A DNA stretch of 64,000 nt from an uncultured Eubacteriales bacterium (GCA_910583765.1 CAJTYS010000015.1:15100-79099), one strand, 5' to 3'. Positions 15,971 through 24,853 are shown, counted from the first letter of the stretch. The notes: generated by a model from the sequence alone, not told the origin. Made by a program: numbers and translations.

Positions 15971-16465
15971 CTATCTGCCGCAGCACTTCTTGTACTTCTT
16001 GCCGCTTCCGCACGGACACGGATCATTGCGCCCGATCTTTTCGCCTTTGACAACAGTCTTTGATTTTTTATAAGCCTTTGTGATCTCCTGTCTTTTCTCA
16101 TCGCTCAGCAGAGTTTCCCACTGGGGCAGCCCGTAAAGATAATCCGCCTCTGCCGCCAGCATGTTGAAATACAGCTTTTCCAGATCAATGTCCAGTTCCA
16201 CCTGAGAAGATTCATCGAAACTTTCAAAATCCAAGGCCTTGCGCAGGCTGGAATTGACTCCGTCCAGAAATCCCATGTAGATCACAGGGCGGACTTCATA
16301 ACCAGCGGCCAACTCGCCCAGAGTCCCTGAAACCACCTGGCCGGGCTTGTCCAGCAAGTCGCTGTAAATCTTAGTTTCCGCTTCGCTGTATTCGATCCAA
16401 AATTCCTCAAACGTCGCATCCGTCTGATTTTCGATCAAGTTGCGCCATTGTTCAAATAATGTCAT
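15971..16465 (-). CDS. SEC-C motif protein
   Basis: The C-terminus ends in a SEC-C zinc motif ('NDPCPCGSGKKYKKCC'), the same metal-binding motif found at the end of SecA and in many other proteins. The other about 140 residues are helical and acidic and were not recognised. Start is placed at ATG 16465 because GGGAGGAAATAG lies just upstream and the longer frame (to 16507) has no such site; this gives 164 aa. It follows hom by four bases, so its ribosome site lies inside the end of hom. Role unknown; the link with hom may only reflect co-expression. Confidence 0.85.
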   Translation of the reverse strand: MTLFEQWRNLIENQTDATFEEFWIEYSEAETKIYSDLLDKPGQVVSGTLGELAAGYEVRPVIYMGFLDGVNSSLRKALDFESFDESSQVELDIDLEKLYFNMLAAEADYLYGLPQWETLLSDEKRQEITKAYKKSKTVVKGEKIGRNDPCPCGSGKKYKKCCGR

Positions 16466-16469
16466 TTTC

Positions 16470-17444
16470 CTATTTCCTCCCGCATAATTTCGCGATTTCC
16501 AGAACATCGCCCATCACAGCGCTGCCAGTTGGCAGAGGGCCGGCTCCTTTTCCGTAGAACATCAGCTCGTCCACTGCATTGCCTTTGACGAACACTGCAT
16601 TGAACTCGTTGTTGATAGAAGCCAGTGGATGGGAATTCGGCAGTTCTGTTGGCTTGACACTGTATTCCAGCTTTCCATCCATTAATTTGGCTGAGGCGAT
16701 CAGCTTGATCTTGCAGTCCTTGGCAGCAGCGGCCGCGATATCGTCCTTTGTGATCTGGGTGATGCCTGTGGTCGGGATGTCGGTTGGAGCCACGTACTTG
16801 TCAAAGGCCAGCGCCATAAGGATGGACAGCTTGTTGGCCACATCAATGCCTTCCACGTCAGCAGTAGGGTCCGCTTCCGCGAAGCCTTTTGCCTGAGCTT
16901 CCTTCAGCACGTCTTCATACTGAAGGCCATACTCGGTCATCTGAGTGAGAATATAGTTCGTGGTCCCGTTCAGAATGCCCAGAACTTCCTCAAATTGATT
17001 GGCCCGCAGCACAGTGGTGATAGCGTTGAGGATTGGGATCCCGCCGCCCACGCTGGCTTCAAAGTGGAACTCCACGTTGTTGTCCTTAGCGGTTTTCATC
17101 AGCTTGTCAAAATTCGCCGCGACAGCGGCTTTGTTGGCTGTGACCACATGCTTGCCGTTTTCCATGGCTGAAAGCATGAAGGTGGAAGCTGGTTCGATCC
17201 CGCCCAAAAGTTCAATGACAATATCAATGTCAGGATCTTTAAAAATAGAGTCCGGATCCTGGGTGAACTGCTGCGGCGTCACAGTGATGTCCCGCTCGCG
17301 GTCCACGTCACGCTCCAGGATCTTTGTGATTTCAACTTTGCGTCCAGCGGCAGCTTCGATTTGCTCCTTGTTCATTTCCAGGGTTTTATATGTGCCGGTG
17401 CCGATGTTTCCAAGGCCCAGCAGTCCGACCTGTACTGTTTTCAT
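16470..17444 (-). CDS. hom: Homoserine dehydrogenase, short form without ACT domain
   Basis: NAD(P)-binding start 'VGLLGLGNIGTGTY', 'TANKAAVA' loop, and the catalytic segment 'SVGGGIPILNAI ... GILNGTTNYIL ... EADPTADVEGIDVANKL'. It reduces aspartate semialdehyde to homoserine on the way to threonine and methionine. The protein stops after 'PTGSAVMGDVLEIA' (324 aa), where longer relatives (about 400-430 aa) continue into an ACT regulatory domain. AGGAGG is ten bases from ATG 17444 but only one from the ATG at 17453, so 17444 is chosen. Co-transcribed with the SEC-C gene. Confidence 0.93.
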   Translation of the reverse strand: MKTVQVGLLGLGNIGTGTYKTLEMNKEQIEAAAGRKVEITKILERDVDRERDITVTPQQFTQDPDSIFKDPDIDIVIELLGGIEPASTFMLSAMENGKHVVTANKAAVAANFDKLMKTAKDNNVEFHFEASVGGGIPILNAITTVLRANQFEEVLGILNGTTNYILTQMTEYGLQYEDVLKEAQAKGFAEADPTADVEGIDVANKLSILMALAFDKYVAPTDIPTTGITQITKDDIAAAAAKDCKIKLIASAKLMDGKLEYSVKPTELPNSHPLASINNEFNAVFVKGNAVDELMFYGKGAGPLPTGSAVMGDVLEIAKLCGRK

Positions 17445-17566
17445 GTTCGACATACCTCCTACGATCTCAAACTACGTTCTCAAAAATGCATTACTCAAAA
17501 TTATATACCAAAACAAGCGGTTTGTCTTTATTAAATTCATAATTTTTTCAGATTGTCTCAAACCCA

Positions 17567-17595
17567 TTGACTTTTTTCCCCGTGCTTGTCACAAT
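17567..17595 (+). promoter_or_regulatory. trmL promoter
   Basis: TTGACT (17567-17572), 17 bp, CACAAT (17590-17595); TAGGAGG and the trmL start follow. Confidence 0.6.
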
Positions 17596-17621
17596 AGAAT
17601 GGTAGATAGGAGGAACATCAA

Positions 17622-18092
17622 ATGGCGATCCATATTGTTTTAGTGGAACCGGAGATCCCGCCCAACACAGGAAACATAGCCAGATCCTGCGCAGCCACAG
17701 GCAGCGTGCTGCATCTTGTGAAGCCTCTGGGATTTTCCATTGATGACAAAAGTCTGAAAAGGGCGGGCTTGGATTACTGGCCTTATGTGAAACTGGAGGT
17801 TCATTCTAGCCTGGGGGAATTTTTAGAGCTCTATAAAGAAAAGAACATGTACCTGGCAACCACCAAGGGAAAGCGCCTGTACACAGAGGTTTCTTATGAG
17901 GATGAAGATATGCTGCTGTTTGGCAAAGAAACCGCGGGTCTTCCCAAAGAGCTGATCGCGGAAAAACAGGAACAGACGGTGCGCATCCCTATGAGCGAGG
18001 AAACCAGACTGCGCTCTTTTAATCTTTCTAATTCCGCGAATATCGTGCTATTTGAGGCGCTCAGGCAATTAGGATTCCCTAACTTGAGATAA
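17622..18092 (+). CDS. trmL: tRNA (cytidine/uridine-34 2'-O)-methyltransferase
   Basis: 156 residues of the SPOUT fold, minimal TrmL type. 'VEPEIPPNTGNIARSCAATG' at the start, 'LLFGKETAGLPKEL' and 'IPMSEETRLRSFNLSNSANIVLFEALRQ' form the knotted S-adenosylmethionine site. It methylates the wobble ribose of certain tRNA-Leu species. Size and motifs fit fully. It is followed by the repeat array before rpoN. Confidence 0.95.
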   Translation: MAIHIVLVEPEIPPNTGNIARSCAATGSVLHLVKPLGFSIDDKSLKRAGLDYWPYVKLEVHSSLGEFLELYKEKNMYLATTKGKRLYTEVSYEDEDMLLFGKETAGLPKELIAEKQEQTVRIPMSEETRLRSFNLSNSANIVLFEALRQLGFPNLR

Positions 18093-18118
18093 AGCCCTGG
18101 AAAAAAGACTGAATTATT

Positions 18119-18493
18119 GGTATAATGAACGCAGTTGATTGGTACAGCGTTGCTGTGAGGAAGCGTTCGTTGAATCACGGCCTGGAATGGTGTTTCCAGA
18201 GGAAGGCCGTGGTATAATAGACGCAATTGATGATAACGGCGCTGCCGCATGGAAGCGTCTATTGAATCATGGATACTATTGTGTTTTCAGAGGAAATCCA
18301 TGGTATAATGAACGCAGTTGATTGGTACAGCGTTGCTGTGAGGAAGCGTTCATTGAATCACGGCCTGGAATGGTGTTTCCAGAGGAAGGCCGTGGTATAA
18401 TAGACGCAATTGATGATAACGGCGTTGCCGCGTGGAAGCGTCTATTGAATCACGGCCTGGAATCATGTTTTTAGAGGAAGGCCGTGGTATAGT
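18119..18493 (+). repeat. Tandem array of 91-92 bp units with extended -10 elements
   Basis: Five TGGTATAAT-like boxes begin at 18119, 18211, 18302, 18394 and 18486 (last is TATAGT). Units alternate in type A-B-A-B. Each unit has a first stem (AATGAACGC/GCGTTCATT in type A, AATAGACGC/GCGTCTATT in type B) and a second stem (CACGGCC/GGCCGTG, or CATGGAT/ATCCATG in one unit). Arms change together, keeping the pairing. The array fills the trmL-rpoN gap (18093-18545). Confidence 0.9.
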
Positions 18494-18545
18494 AATAGAT
18501 GCGACTGATCATGAACATAGTTGATTTGGAGACTGAGGTGCCGAA

Positions 18546-19985
18546 ATGAGTATACGACTAGGATATGACTTGACAATTGAACAAACACAAAAGCTAGTAA
18601 TGACGCCTGAACTGATCCAGGCCATACAGATCCTGCAGTTCAATACCCAGGAACTGGACTCATACGTGCAGGAACAGCTGCTGACAAATCCAGTGCTGGA
18701 ACAAGGCGCGGCTTCTTCTGGAGAATCGCAGGATGTCCAAGATGGCAGCGGAGGCACGGCAGAATCATCAATGGAACAAAGCGGCTCGGAGTCGGACATT
18801 GACTGGAAAGAATACCTAAAGGAGCGTCAGTATGATGACATCAGCTACCGGCAGTGGGAGTACAAGGATCCGGAGGAAAAGGAGAATTCCTACGAGCAGT
18901 ACACCACAGCTGACGTGACTTTGCCAGAACACCTGATGTTCCAGCTTCAGTTCGCTACTCTGAAAAAGGGGTGCCGCAACGTGGGCAGGTATATCATCGA
19001 ATCTCTGGATGAAAACGGGTACATGACTCAGAGCATAGAGGAAATCGCGAAGGCCATGAACGCGCCGCTCCACAAAGTGGAAGAGGTGCTGGACATCATA
19101 CATACCTTCGATCCATCTGGCGTGGGGGCAAGAGACCTGAAAGAATGCCTGATGATCCAGCTGGATCAGAAGGGCCTGCTGGACGAGGCGTACGAAAAAG
19201 TGCTGGGCGAGCACTTGGAAGACTTGGCGGCCAATCGGCTGGGGGCCATTTCCAAATGCATGGGCGTCACGGTCAAAGAAGTCCAGGAAATGGCGGACAT
19301 GATCAAAAGCCTGGAACCAAAACCAGGCAGACAGTTCGCTTCTCGAACAGACACCAGATACATTGTGCCTGATGTGCTTGTGGAGCGAGTGGACGATGAA
19401 TATCTGATCACAGTCAACGACAGCAGCACGCCTCACTTGATGGTCAGTTCTTATTACGAGAAACTGCTCAATGAGGCGGAAAAGGACTCCAATCTTTCCA
19501 AATACCTGACCGACCGGCTCAATTCAGCCATGTGGCTCATCAAAAGCATTGACCAGAGGAAACAAACCATTTACAATGTGGTGGAAGCTGTTGTAAAATA
19601 TCAGAAAGAATTTTTCGATAAAGGCAGCAAATATCTAAAGACCTTGACATTAAAGCAGATCGCGGAGGAAGTGGGGATTCACGAATCCACGGTCAGCCGT
19701 TCCATCAACGGGAAATACCTGCAAAGTCCCATGGGAGTCTTTGAAATCAAATATTTCTTTTCAGGCGGCGTGGCAGGCGGCCAGAGCGGGGAAGGCATCT
19801 CTTCCAAGAGCATCAAAAGCTTTATCAAAGAAATGGTGGACAGCGAAGATCCGAAATCACCTTACAGCGATCAGGACATGGTGAACATGCTGAAGGAAAA
19901 GGGCATTGACATTTCCAGAAGGACCGTGGCCAAATACAGGGACGAGATGCAGATCTTGTCATCATCCAAGCGCCGCCGTTATTAA
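18546..19985 (+). CDS. rpoN: RNA polymerase sigma-54 factor
   Basis: 479 residues with all three regions: the Gln/Leu-rich region I that meets enhancer-binding ATPases ('QKLVMTPELIQAIQILQFNTQELDSYVQEQLLTNP', about 17-51), an acidic region II, a core-binding part (about 120-300), the helix-turn-helix ('LTLKQIAEEVGIHESTVSRSINGKYLQSP') and the C-terminal RpoN box ('ISRRTVAKYRDEMQI') that reads the -24 element. It stands directly before the gap operon, where many Firmicutes carry the sugar-sensing repressor CggR. No -24/-12 promoter was recognised in the window. GAGGT lies eight bases before ATG. Confidence 0.96.
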   Translation: MSIRLGYDLTIEQTQKLVMTPELIQAIQILQFNTQELDSYVQEQLLTNPVLEQGAASSGESQDVQDGSGGTAESSMEQSGSESDIDWKEYLKERQYDDISYRQWEYKDPEEKENSYEQYTTADVTLPEHLMFQLQFATLKKGCRNVGRYIIESLDENGYMTQSIEEIAKAMNAPLHKVEEVLDIIHTFDPSGVGARDLKECLMIQLDQKGLLDEAYEKVLGEHLEDLAANRLGAISKCMGVTVKEVQEMADMIKSLEPKPGRQFASRTDTRYIVPDVLVERVDDEYLITVNDSSTPHLMVSSYYEKLLNEAEKDSNLSKYLTDRLNSAMWLIKSIDQRKQTIYNVVEAVVKYQKEFFDKGSKYLKTLTLKQIAEEVGIHESTVSRSINGKYLQSPMGVFEIKYFFSGGVAGGQSGEGISSKSIKSFIKEMVDSEDPKSPYSDQDMVNMLKEKGIDISRRTVAKYRDEMQILSSSKRRRY

Positions 19986-20090
19986 GCCTGCCGTCATGGA
20001 GAACAGAGCAGGCGAGGGAGCGGGCAAAAGAACCCTTTTGCTTGAAACAAACAGGTTTGACACCAGGACAGCTGTTCAGAACGATTTGTT

Positions 20091-20119
20091 TTGGAAACAG
20101 CATGTCTTGTCAATATATA
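20091..20119 (+). promoter_or_regulatory. gap operon promoter
   Basis: TTGGAA (20091-20096), 17 bp, TATATA (20114-20119). A similar ATATATAG(A/G)GAG block occurs before the genes at 495 and 33881. Confidence 0.55.
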
Positions 20120-20189
20120 GGGAGAGCCGGAACCGGCGTTTCCTAAAGATAGCTACAACTATTTTCAACTATTTGAGGAGGATAATAAA

Positions 20190-21206
20190 ATGGCAATTAA
20201 AGTTGGTATTAGTGGGTTTGGCCGTATCGCAAGAGTGGTCATTCGCGCGGCGATGGACGACAAGGACATCGATATCTGTGGGATCAATGTGCGTAATGCG
20301 GACAAAGAATACATGGTTTACATGCTGAAATACGATACCATCTTTGGGCGGTTTCCAAAAGAGCTGGCTGTCTATGAGGACGGGATCGTGATCAATGGCA
20401 AGAAAGTTCCTGTATACAGCGAGAGCGACGCGGCCAACATTCCGTGGAGCAAATGCGGAGCGGAATACATCGTAGAAGGAACCGGGGCTTATAATACGAC
20501 AGAAAAAGCCATGGTACATATCAATCAAGGCGCAAAAAAAGTCATCATCACTGCGCCGGCCAAGGACAAGACGACCCCGACTTTCGTAGTGGGCGTGAAT
20601 CACGAGACTTATGAAAAAGACATGGACATCGTTTCCAACGCGTCCTGTACCACAAACTGTCTGGCGCCGCTGGCCAAGGTCATCGAAGACAATTGGGGCA
20701 TTGAGCAGGGACTCATGTCCACGATCCATTCTGCGACAGCGAAGCAAAAGGTGGTGGATGCCCGTTCCCTGAAAGATTGGAGAACTGGAAGAGCGGTCTT
20801 CAACAATATCATCCCGTCCACCACAGGCGCGGCGAAAGCAGTAGGTCTGGTTATTCCATCCCTGGTAGGCAAAATGACAGGGATCTCTTATCGAGTGCCG
20901 ACAGCGGATGTGTCGGTCATTGACCTGAACATCATGACAAAGACTTCTGCTTCTTACGAAGCCATCTGCGCCAAGATCAAAGAAGCTTCGGAAAAACACA
21001 TGAAAGGCGTAATCGAATACGTGGACGATGAAGTGGTATCCAGCGATTTTATCGGGGATCCGCACACTTCCATCTTTGATGCCAGGGAAGGGATCCAGCT
21101 GAACGACAAGTTCTTCAAGCTCATCGCGTTCTATGACAATGAGTATGGTTACTCCAGCAAAATTCTTTCGCTCATAAAACACATGCATAGCGTGGATACT
21201 AAATAA
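20190..21206 (+). CDS. gap: Glyceraldehyde-3-phosphate dehydrogenase
   Basis: 338 residues. 'GISGFGRIARVVIRAA' binds the dinucleotide; C153 in 'SNASCTTNC' is the catalytic thiol. It makes 1,3-bisphosphoglycerate. The segment after the second strand reads 'GINVRNADKEYM', where classical NAD enzymes have an Asp right after 'IN' that holds the adenine ribose; here it is Val, so cofactor preference may be relaxed (inference). GAGGAGG precedes ATG. First gene of gap-pgk-tpiA-eno. Confidence 0.96.
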   Translation: MAIKVGISGFGRIARVVIRAAMDDKDIDICGINVRNADKEYMVYMLKYDTIFGRFPKELAVYEDGIVINGKKVPVYSESDAANIPWSKCGAEYIVEGTGAYNTTEKAMVHINQGAKKVIITAPAKDKTTPTFVVGVNHETYEKDMDIVSNASCTTNCLAPLAKVIEDNWGIEQGLMSTIHSATAKQKVVDARSLKDWRTGRAVFNNIIPSTTGAAKAVGLVIPSLVGKMTGISYRVPTADVSVIDLNIMTKTSASYEAICAKIKEASEKHMKGVIEYVDDEVVSSDFIGDPHTSIFDAREGIQLNDKFFKLIAFYDNEYGYSSKILSLIKHMHSVDTK

Positions 21207-21306
21207 TGACAGGAGCTTCCCATATGAATGAAGACAGCCGGTGGGGAACGTCGGCTGTCGCTTCATATACGAACAGGGGACCCGCGGAAAGAGAGAGGGA
21301 GTTAAG

Positions 21307-22491
21307 ATGAAAAAAACAGTAAAAGACATAGACGTGAAGGGAAAGAGAGCACTGGTAAGGTGCGACTTTAACGTACCCATGCAGGATGGAACGATCACAG
21401 ATGACATTCGCATCACATCAGCGCTGCCAACGATTCGGTATTTGACCGAGCACGGCGCGAAAGTGATCTTGATGTCTCATATGGGCAGGCCGAAGGGAGA
21501 AGCGAAAATGGAATTCTCCTTAAAGCCAGTGGCTGACAGGCTGTCGGAGCTGCTGGATCAGGAAATTCAGTTCATCAGCGTGCCCCAGGTGGTGGATCAG
21601 CAAGTGATCGAGGCGGCGCGGCAGCTGGAAGAAGGGCAGATCCTGCTTTTGGAAAACGTCCGCTTCCGCAAGGAAGAAACCAAGAACGAAGCTGGTTTTT
21701 CCAAAGAGCTGGCGCAGCTGGGAGACTTCTTTGTGAATGACGCTTTTGGAACGGCTCACAGGGCCCACTGTTCCACAGCAGGCGTGGCGGATTATCTGCC
21801 TGCGGTTTCCGGTTTTCTCATTGAAAAGGAAGTGCAATTCCTGGGAGAAGCGCTGGAAGCGCCGCAGCGTCCTTTTGTGGCCATCATGGGTGGCGCGAAA
21901 GTTGGAGACAAGATACCGGTCATCGAGAATTTGCTGAAAAAAGTGGACACCCTGGTGATTGGCGGCGGCATGAGCTACACGTTTTTCAAAGCCATGGGCC
22001 TGGAGATCGGCACATCCATCCTGGACGCGGAAAGCGTGGAACTGGCAGGCCAGCTCATCAAACGCGCGGAAAAAGCCGGAGTAAAGCTGATGCTTCCTGT
22101 GGACGTGGTATGCGCAAAGGAATTTGATAATAGCAGTGAAGCTATGACCTGCGGACGGGACAGCATCCCAGCGGATCAAATGGGCATGGACATTGGGCCA
22201 GAATCCATCCAAACCATTTCTCAGGAACTGGCAAAGGCCAAGACCGTGGTTTGGAACGGACCTATGGGCGTGTTTGAAATGCCGAACTTCGCGCAAGGGA
22301 CAAAAGCAGTGGCAGAAAGCCTGGCAAACAGCGAGGCGACCACGATCATCGGCGGCGGAGACTCTGCGGCAGCGGTGGAACAGTTTGGTTATGGGGACAA
22401 AATGACTCACATTTCCACTGGCGGCGGTGCGTCGCTGGAATTTTTAGAGGGAAAAACATTACCTGGAATCGCAGTCTTGGAGGAAAAATAA
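21307..22491 (+). CDS. pgk: Phosphoglycerate kinase
   Basis: 394 residues from ATG 21307; an upstream in-frame start at 21241 is rejected because homology starts with 'KTVKDIDVKGKRALVRCDFNVP'. 'SHMGRPKG', 'LLLENVRF', 'GGAKVGDKI' and the nucleotide loop 'GGGDSAAAVEQFG' are intact. It transfers phosphate from 1,3-bisphosphoglycerate to ADP. TAATG overlap with tpiA shows translational coupling. Confidence 0.97.
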   Translation: MKKTVKDIDVKGKRALVRCDFNVPMQDGTITDDIRITSALPTIRYLTEHGAKVILMSHMGRPKGEAKMEFSLKPVADRLSELLDQEIQFISVPQVVDQQVIEAARQLEEGQILLLENVRFRKEETKNEAGFSKELAQLGDFFVNDAFGTAHRAHCSTAGVADYLPAVSGFLIEKEVQFLGEALEAPQRPFVAIMGGAKVGDKIPVIENLLKKVDTLVIGGGMSYTFFKAMGLEIGTSILDAESVELAGQLIKRAEKAGVKLMLPVDVVCAKEFDNSSEAMTCGRDSIPADQMGMDIGPESIQTISQELAKAKTVVWNGPMGVFEMPNFAQGTKAVAESLANSEATTIIGGGDSAAAVEQFGYGDKMTHISTGGGASLEFLEGKTLPGIAVLEEK

Positions 22492-23237
22492 TGAGGACAC
22501 CATTTATCGCAGGAAACTGGAAAATGTTTAAAACAGGCCTGGAGGCCGTCACATTCGCGGAAGAATTCAAAGAACTGTACAAGGACACAGATGTGAAAAC
22601 TGCGATCTGCGCGCCTTTCGTGTACCTGTCTCTTTTGAAGAAACTCTTTGCCGGCACCAATGTGAAGGTAGGGGCGCAGAATGCTTTTTACGAGGATGAA
22701 GGTGCTTTCACAGGAGAAGTTTCTGTGAAAATGCTGGAAGACGTGGGCGTGGACTATTGCGTCATCGGACACTCGGAACGGAGACAGTATTTTGGAGAAA
22801 CCAACGAATCCATCAACAAAAAGCTGAAAAGACTGCTGGCAGGTTCCATTACGCCGATCCTTTGCGTAGGCGAAAATCTGGAGCAGCGGGAACAGGAAGA
22901 GCAGTATGTGGTGGTAAGGGACCAGCTGGTAGGCGCATTTGCCGGGATCGCGGCAAATGACGCGGCTCGGATGGCCATTGCTTACGAGCCGGTATGGGCC
23001 ATTGGCACAGGAAAAACAGCGACCCCAGAGGAAGCAGAGGATATGTGCGAGTTCATACGCAACGCGGTGGAGGCCCTTTACGGTGATGAAACCGCGGACA
23101 AAGTGGTGATTCAGTATGGCGGCAGCGTGAAGCCAGCTAATGCCACGGAGATCATGAACATGTCCAATATCGATGGCGCTCTTGTGGGTGGAGCCAGCCT
23201 CAAGGCCAAAGATTTTATGGAAATTATTGATTTTTAA
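22491..23237 (+). CDS. tpiA: Triosephosphate isomerase
   Basis: 248 residues with 'GNWKMFKT' (active-site Lys), 'IGHSERRQYFGETNE' (catalytic His), 'AYEPVWAIGTGKTATPEEA' (catalytic Glu and mobile loop) and the phosphate loop 'YGGSVKPANA'. It interconverts dihydroxyacetone phosphate and glyceraldehyde 3-phosphate. It overlaps pgk by one base. A phosphoglycerate mutase often follows at this point in Firmicutes; here eno follows after 21 bp. Confidence 0.97.
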   Translation: MRTPFIAGNWKMFKTGLEAVTFAEEFKELYKDTDVKTAICAPFVYLSLLKKLFAGTNVKVGAQNAFYEDEGAFTGEVSVKMLEDVGVDYCVIGHSERRQYFGETNESINKKLKRLLAGSITPILCVGENLEQREQEEQYVVVRDQLVGAFAGIAANDAARMAIAYEPVWAIGTGKTATPEEAEDMCEFIRNAVEALYGDETADKVVIQYGGSVKPANATEIMNMSNIDGALVGGASLKAKDFMEIIDF

Positions 23238-23258
23238 GAATAAAGGAGGAATGAAAAC

Positions 23259-24548
23259 ATGCCATTTATTGAAGACGTAATCGCAAGAGAAGTGCTGGAT
23301 TCCAGAGGAAATCCAACAGTAGAAGTAGAGATCCAGTTAGAAGACGGCAGCATCGGCAGGGCCATCGTGCCATCCGGCGCTTCCACAGGCGTTCATGAAG
23401 CCGTGGAACTGAGAGACGGAGACAAGAGCCGCTACCTGGGAAAAGGGACTCTGAAGGCGGTGGAGAACGTTAACGACATTATCGCAGAGAAGATTTTTGG
23501 CCATGACGCGTTCGACCAAGTAGGACTGGATAAACTGCTCATTGAACTGGATGGAACGCCGAACAAAGGCAGATTAGGGGCCAACGCTATTCTGGGCGTT
23601 TCCATGGCAGCTGCGCGCGCGGCCGCGGAATCTCTGGGGCTGCCGCTGTTTCAGTATCTGGGCGGTGTCAACGGCAAGACCCTGCCAACACCAATGATGA
23701 ACATTTTAAATGGCGGCGCGCATGCTGACAATACAGTGGACATCCAGGAATTCATGATCATGCCTGCTGGCGCGCCGACTTTCAGGGAAGCCCTGCGGAT
23801 GGGCGCAGAAGTGTTCCACAGCTTGAAGTCCGTATTGAAAGGCAAAGGACTGAACACTGCTGTAGGCGATGAAGGCGGTTTCGCACCGAACCTTTCCACA
23901 AATGAAGAGGCTATTCAGGTAATCATCGAGGCCATTGAAAAAGCAGGGTACAAGCCAGGAGACGATGTGAGGATCGCCCTGGACGTGGCAGCCAGTGAAT
24001 TCTACGATGCGGACAAAGATATCTATAACTTGACTGGTGAAGGCGTGAGCAGGACTGCTGCGGAAATGGTAGATTACTACGCTGCGCTGGCTGACAAGTA
24101 TCCGATCATTTCCATTGAAGACGGCCTGGCAGAAGATGACTGGAAGGGATGGAAGCTGCTGACAGACAAACTGGGCAAAAAGATCCAGCTGGTAGGTGAC
24201 GACTTGTTCGTGACCAACACCGAACGTCTGGCAAGCGGCATTGAAAAAGGCATTGGCAACTCCATCCTCATCAAAGTGAACCAGATCGGGACTTTGACAG
24301 AAACTTTCGATGCTATTGAAATGGCGAAAAAAGCAGGTTATACCGCAGTGGTTTCCCACAGGAGCGGAGAAACAGAAGACACCACCATCGCGGATATCGT
24401 AGTGGGTCTCAACGCGGGGCAGATCAAAACCGGTTCCCTGTCCAGGACAGACCGCATCGCTAAATACAATCAGCTGCTGCGCATCGAAGAACTGCTGGGG
24501 ACATCCGGAAGCTACGCTGGATTTGACGCGTTCTATAACCTGAAATAG
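23259..24548 (+). CDS. eno: Enolase
   Basis: 429 residues. 'EVLDSRGNPTVEVE' at the N-terminus, 'GDEGGFAPN', 'SIEDGLAEDDW', 'QLVGDDLFVTN', 'KVNQIGTLTET' and 'SHRSGETEDTTIADI' cover the metal ligands and the catalytic Lys and His. It dehydrates 2-phosphoglycerate to phosphoenolpyruvate. AAGGAGGA precedes ATG. Last glycolytic gene of the operon. Confidence 0.97.
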   Translation: MPFIEDVIAREVLDSRGNPTVEVEIQLEDGSIGRAIVPSGASTGVHEAVELRDGDKSRYLGKGTLKAVENVNDIIAEKIFGHDAFDQVGLDKLLIELDGTPNKGRLGANAILGVSMAAARAAAESLGLPLFQYLGGVNGKTLPTPMMNILNGGAHADNTVDIQEFMIMPAGAPTFREALRMGAEVFHSLKSVLKGKGLNTAVGDEGGFAPNLSTNEEAIQVIIEAIEKAGYKPGDDVRIALDVAASEFYDADKDIYNLTGEGVSRTAAEMVDYYAALADKYPIISIEDGLAEDDWKGWKLLTDKLGKKIQLVGDDLFVTNTERLASGIEKGIGNSILIKVNQIGTLTETFDAIEMAKKAGYTAVVSHRSGETEDTTIADIVVGLNAGQIKTGSLSRTDRIAKYNQLLRIEELLGTSGSYAGFDAFYNLK

Positions 24549-24567
24549 GTAAAAAAAGCCTTGATTT

Positions 24568-24596
24568 TTGGCGAAGCTTGTGGTAGACTCTAGAAG
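24568..24596 (+). promoter_or_regulatory. Possible secG promoter
   Basis: TTGATT, 17 bp, TAGACT in the eno-secG gap, so secG may have its own start besides read-through from the glycolysis operon. Confidence 0.4.
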
Positions 24597-24619
24597 TTAA
24601 TTTATAAGGAGGTAAGAAA

Positions 24620-24853
24620 ATGCAGACATTTCTCATGATAGTGCTGGCGCTGGCAAGTGTCATCCTTATCATCAGCATCCTGCTTCAATCCAGCAACAGC
24701 GCAGGTTTGTCCGGTTCCATCGGAGGAGGCGCGGAGCAGCTGTTTGGTAAGAAAAAAAGCCAGGGCTATGAGGGTATCCTGAATCGGATCTCTACGGTAG
24801 CAGCGATCCTGTTCATTGTGCTGTCTCTTATTCTCGTTATGTTAGAGGGTTAG
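24620..24853 (+). CDS. secG: Preprotein translocase subunit SecG
   Basis: 77 residues, two membrane helices (about 3-22 and 55-75) with the family linker 'LLQSSNSAGLSGSIGGGAEQLFGKKK' between them. It is the small accessory subunit of the SecYEG channel. ATAAGGAGG precedes ATG. The rnr-smpB genes that often follow secG in Firmicutes are not here. Confidence 0.93.
   Translation: MQTFLMIVLALASVILIISILLQSSNSAGLSGSIGGGAEQLFGKKKSQGYEGILNRISTVAAILFIVLSLILVMLEG

Noticed and set aside
18119..18493. CRISPR array
   Set aside because: Units are 91-92 bp with internal stems and promoter boxes; there are no short identical repeats with unique spacers and no cas genes.
20169..21416. 415-codon minus-strand frame over gap
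   Set aside because: Antisense shadow of the gap gene; no family resemblance.
24568..24596. Sigma-54 promoter before secG (TTGGCGAAGCTTG)
   Set aside because: GG and GC are not at the required -24/-12 spacing.
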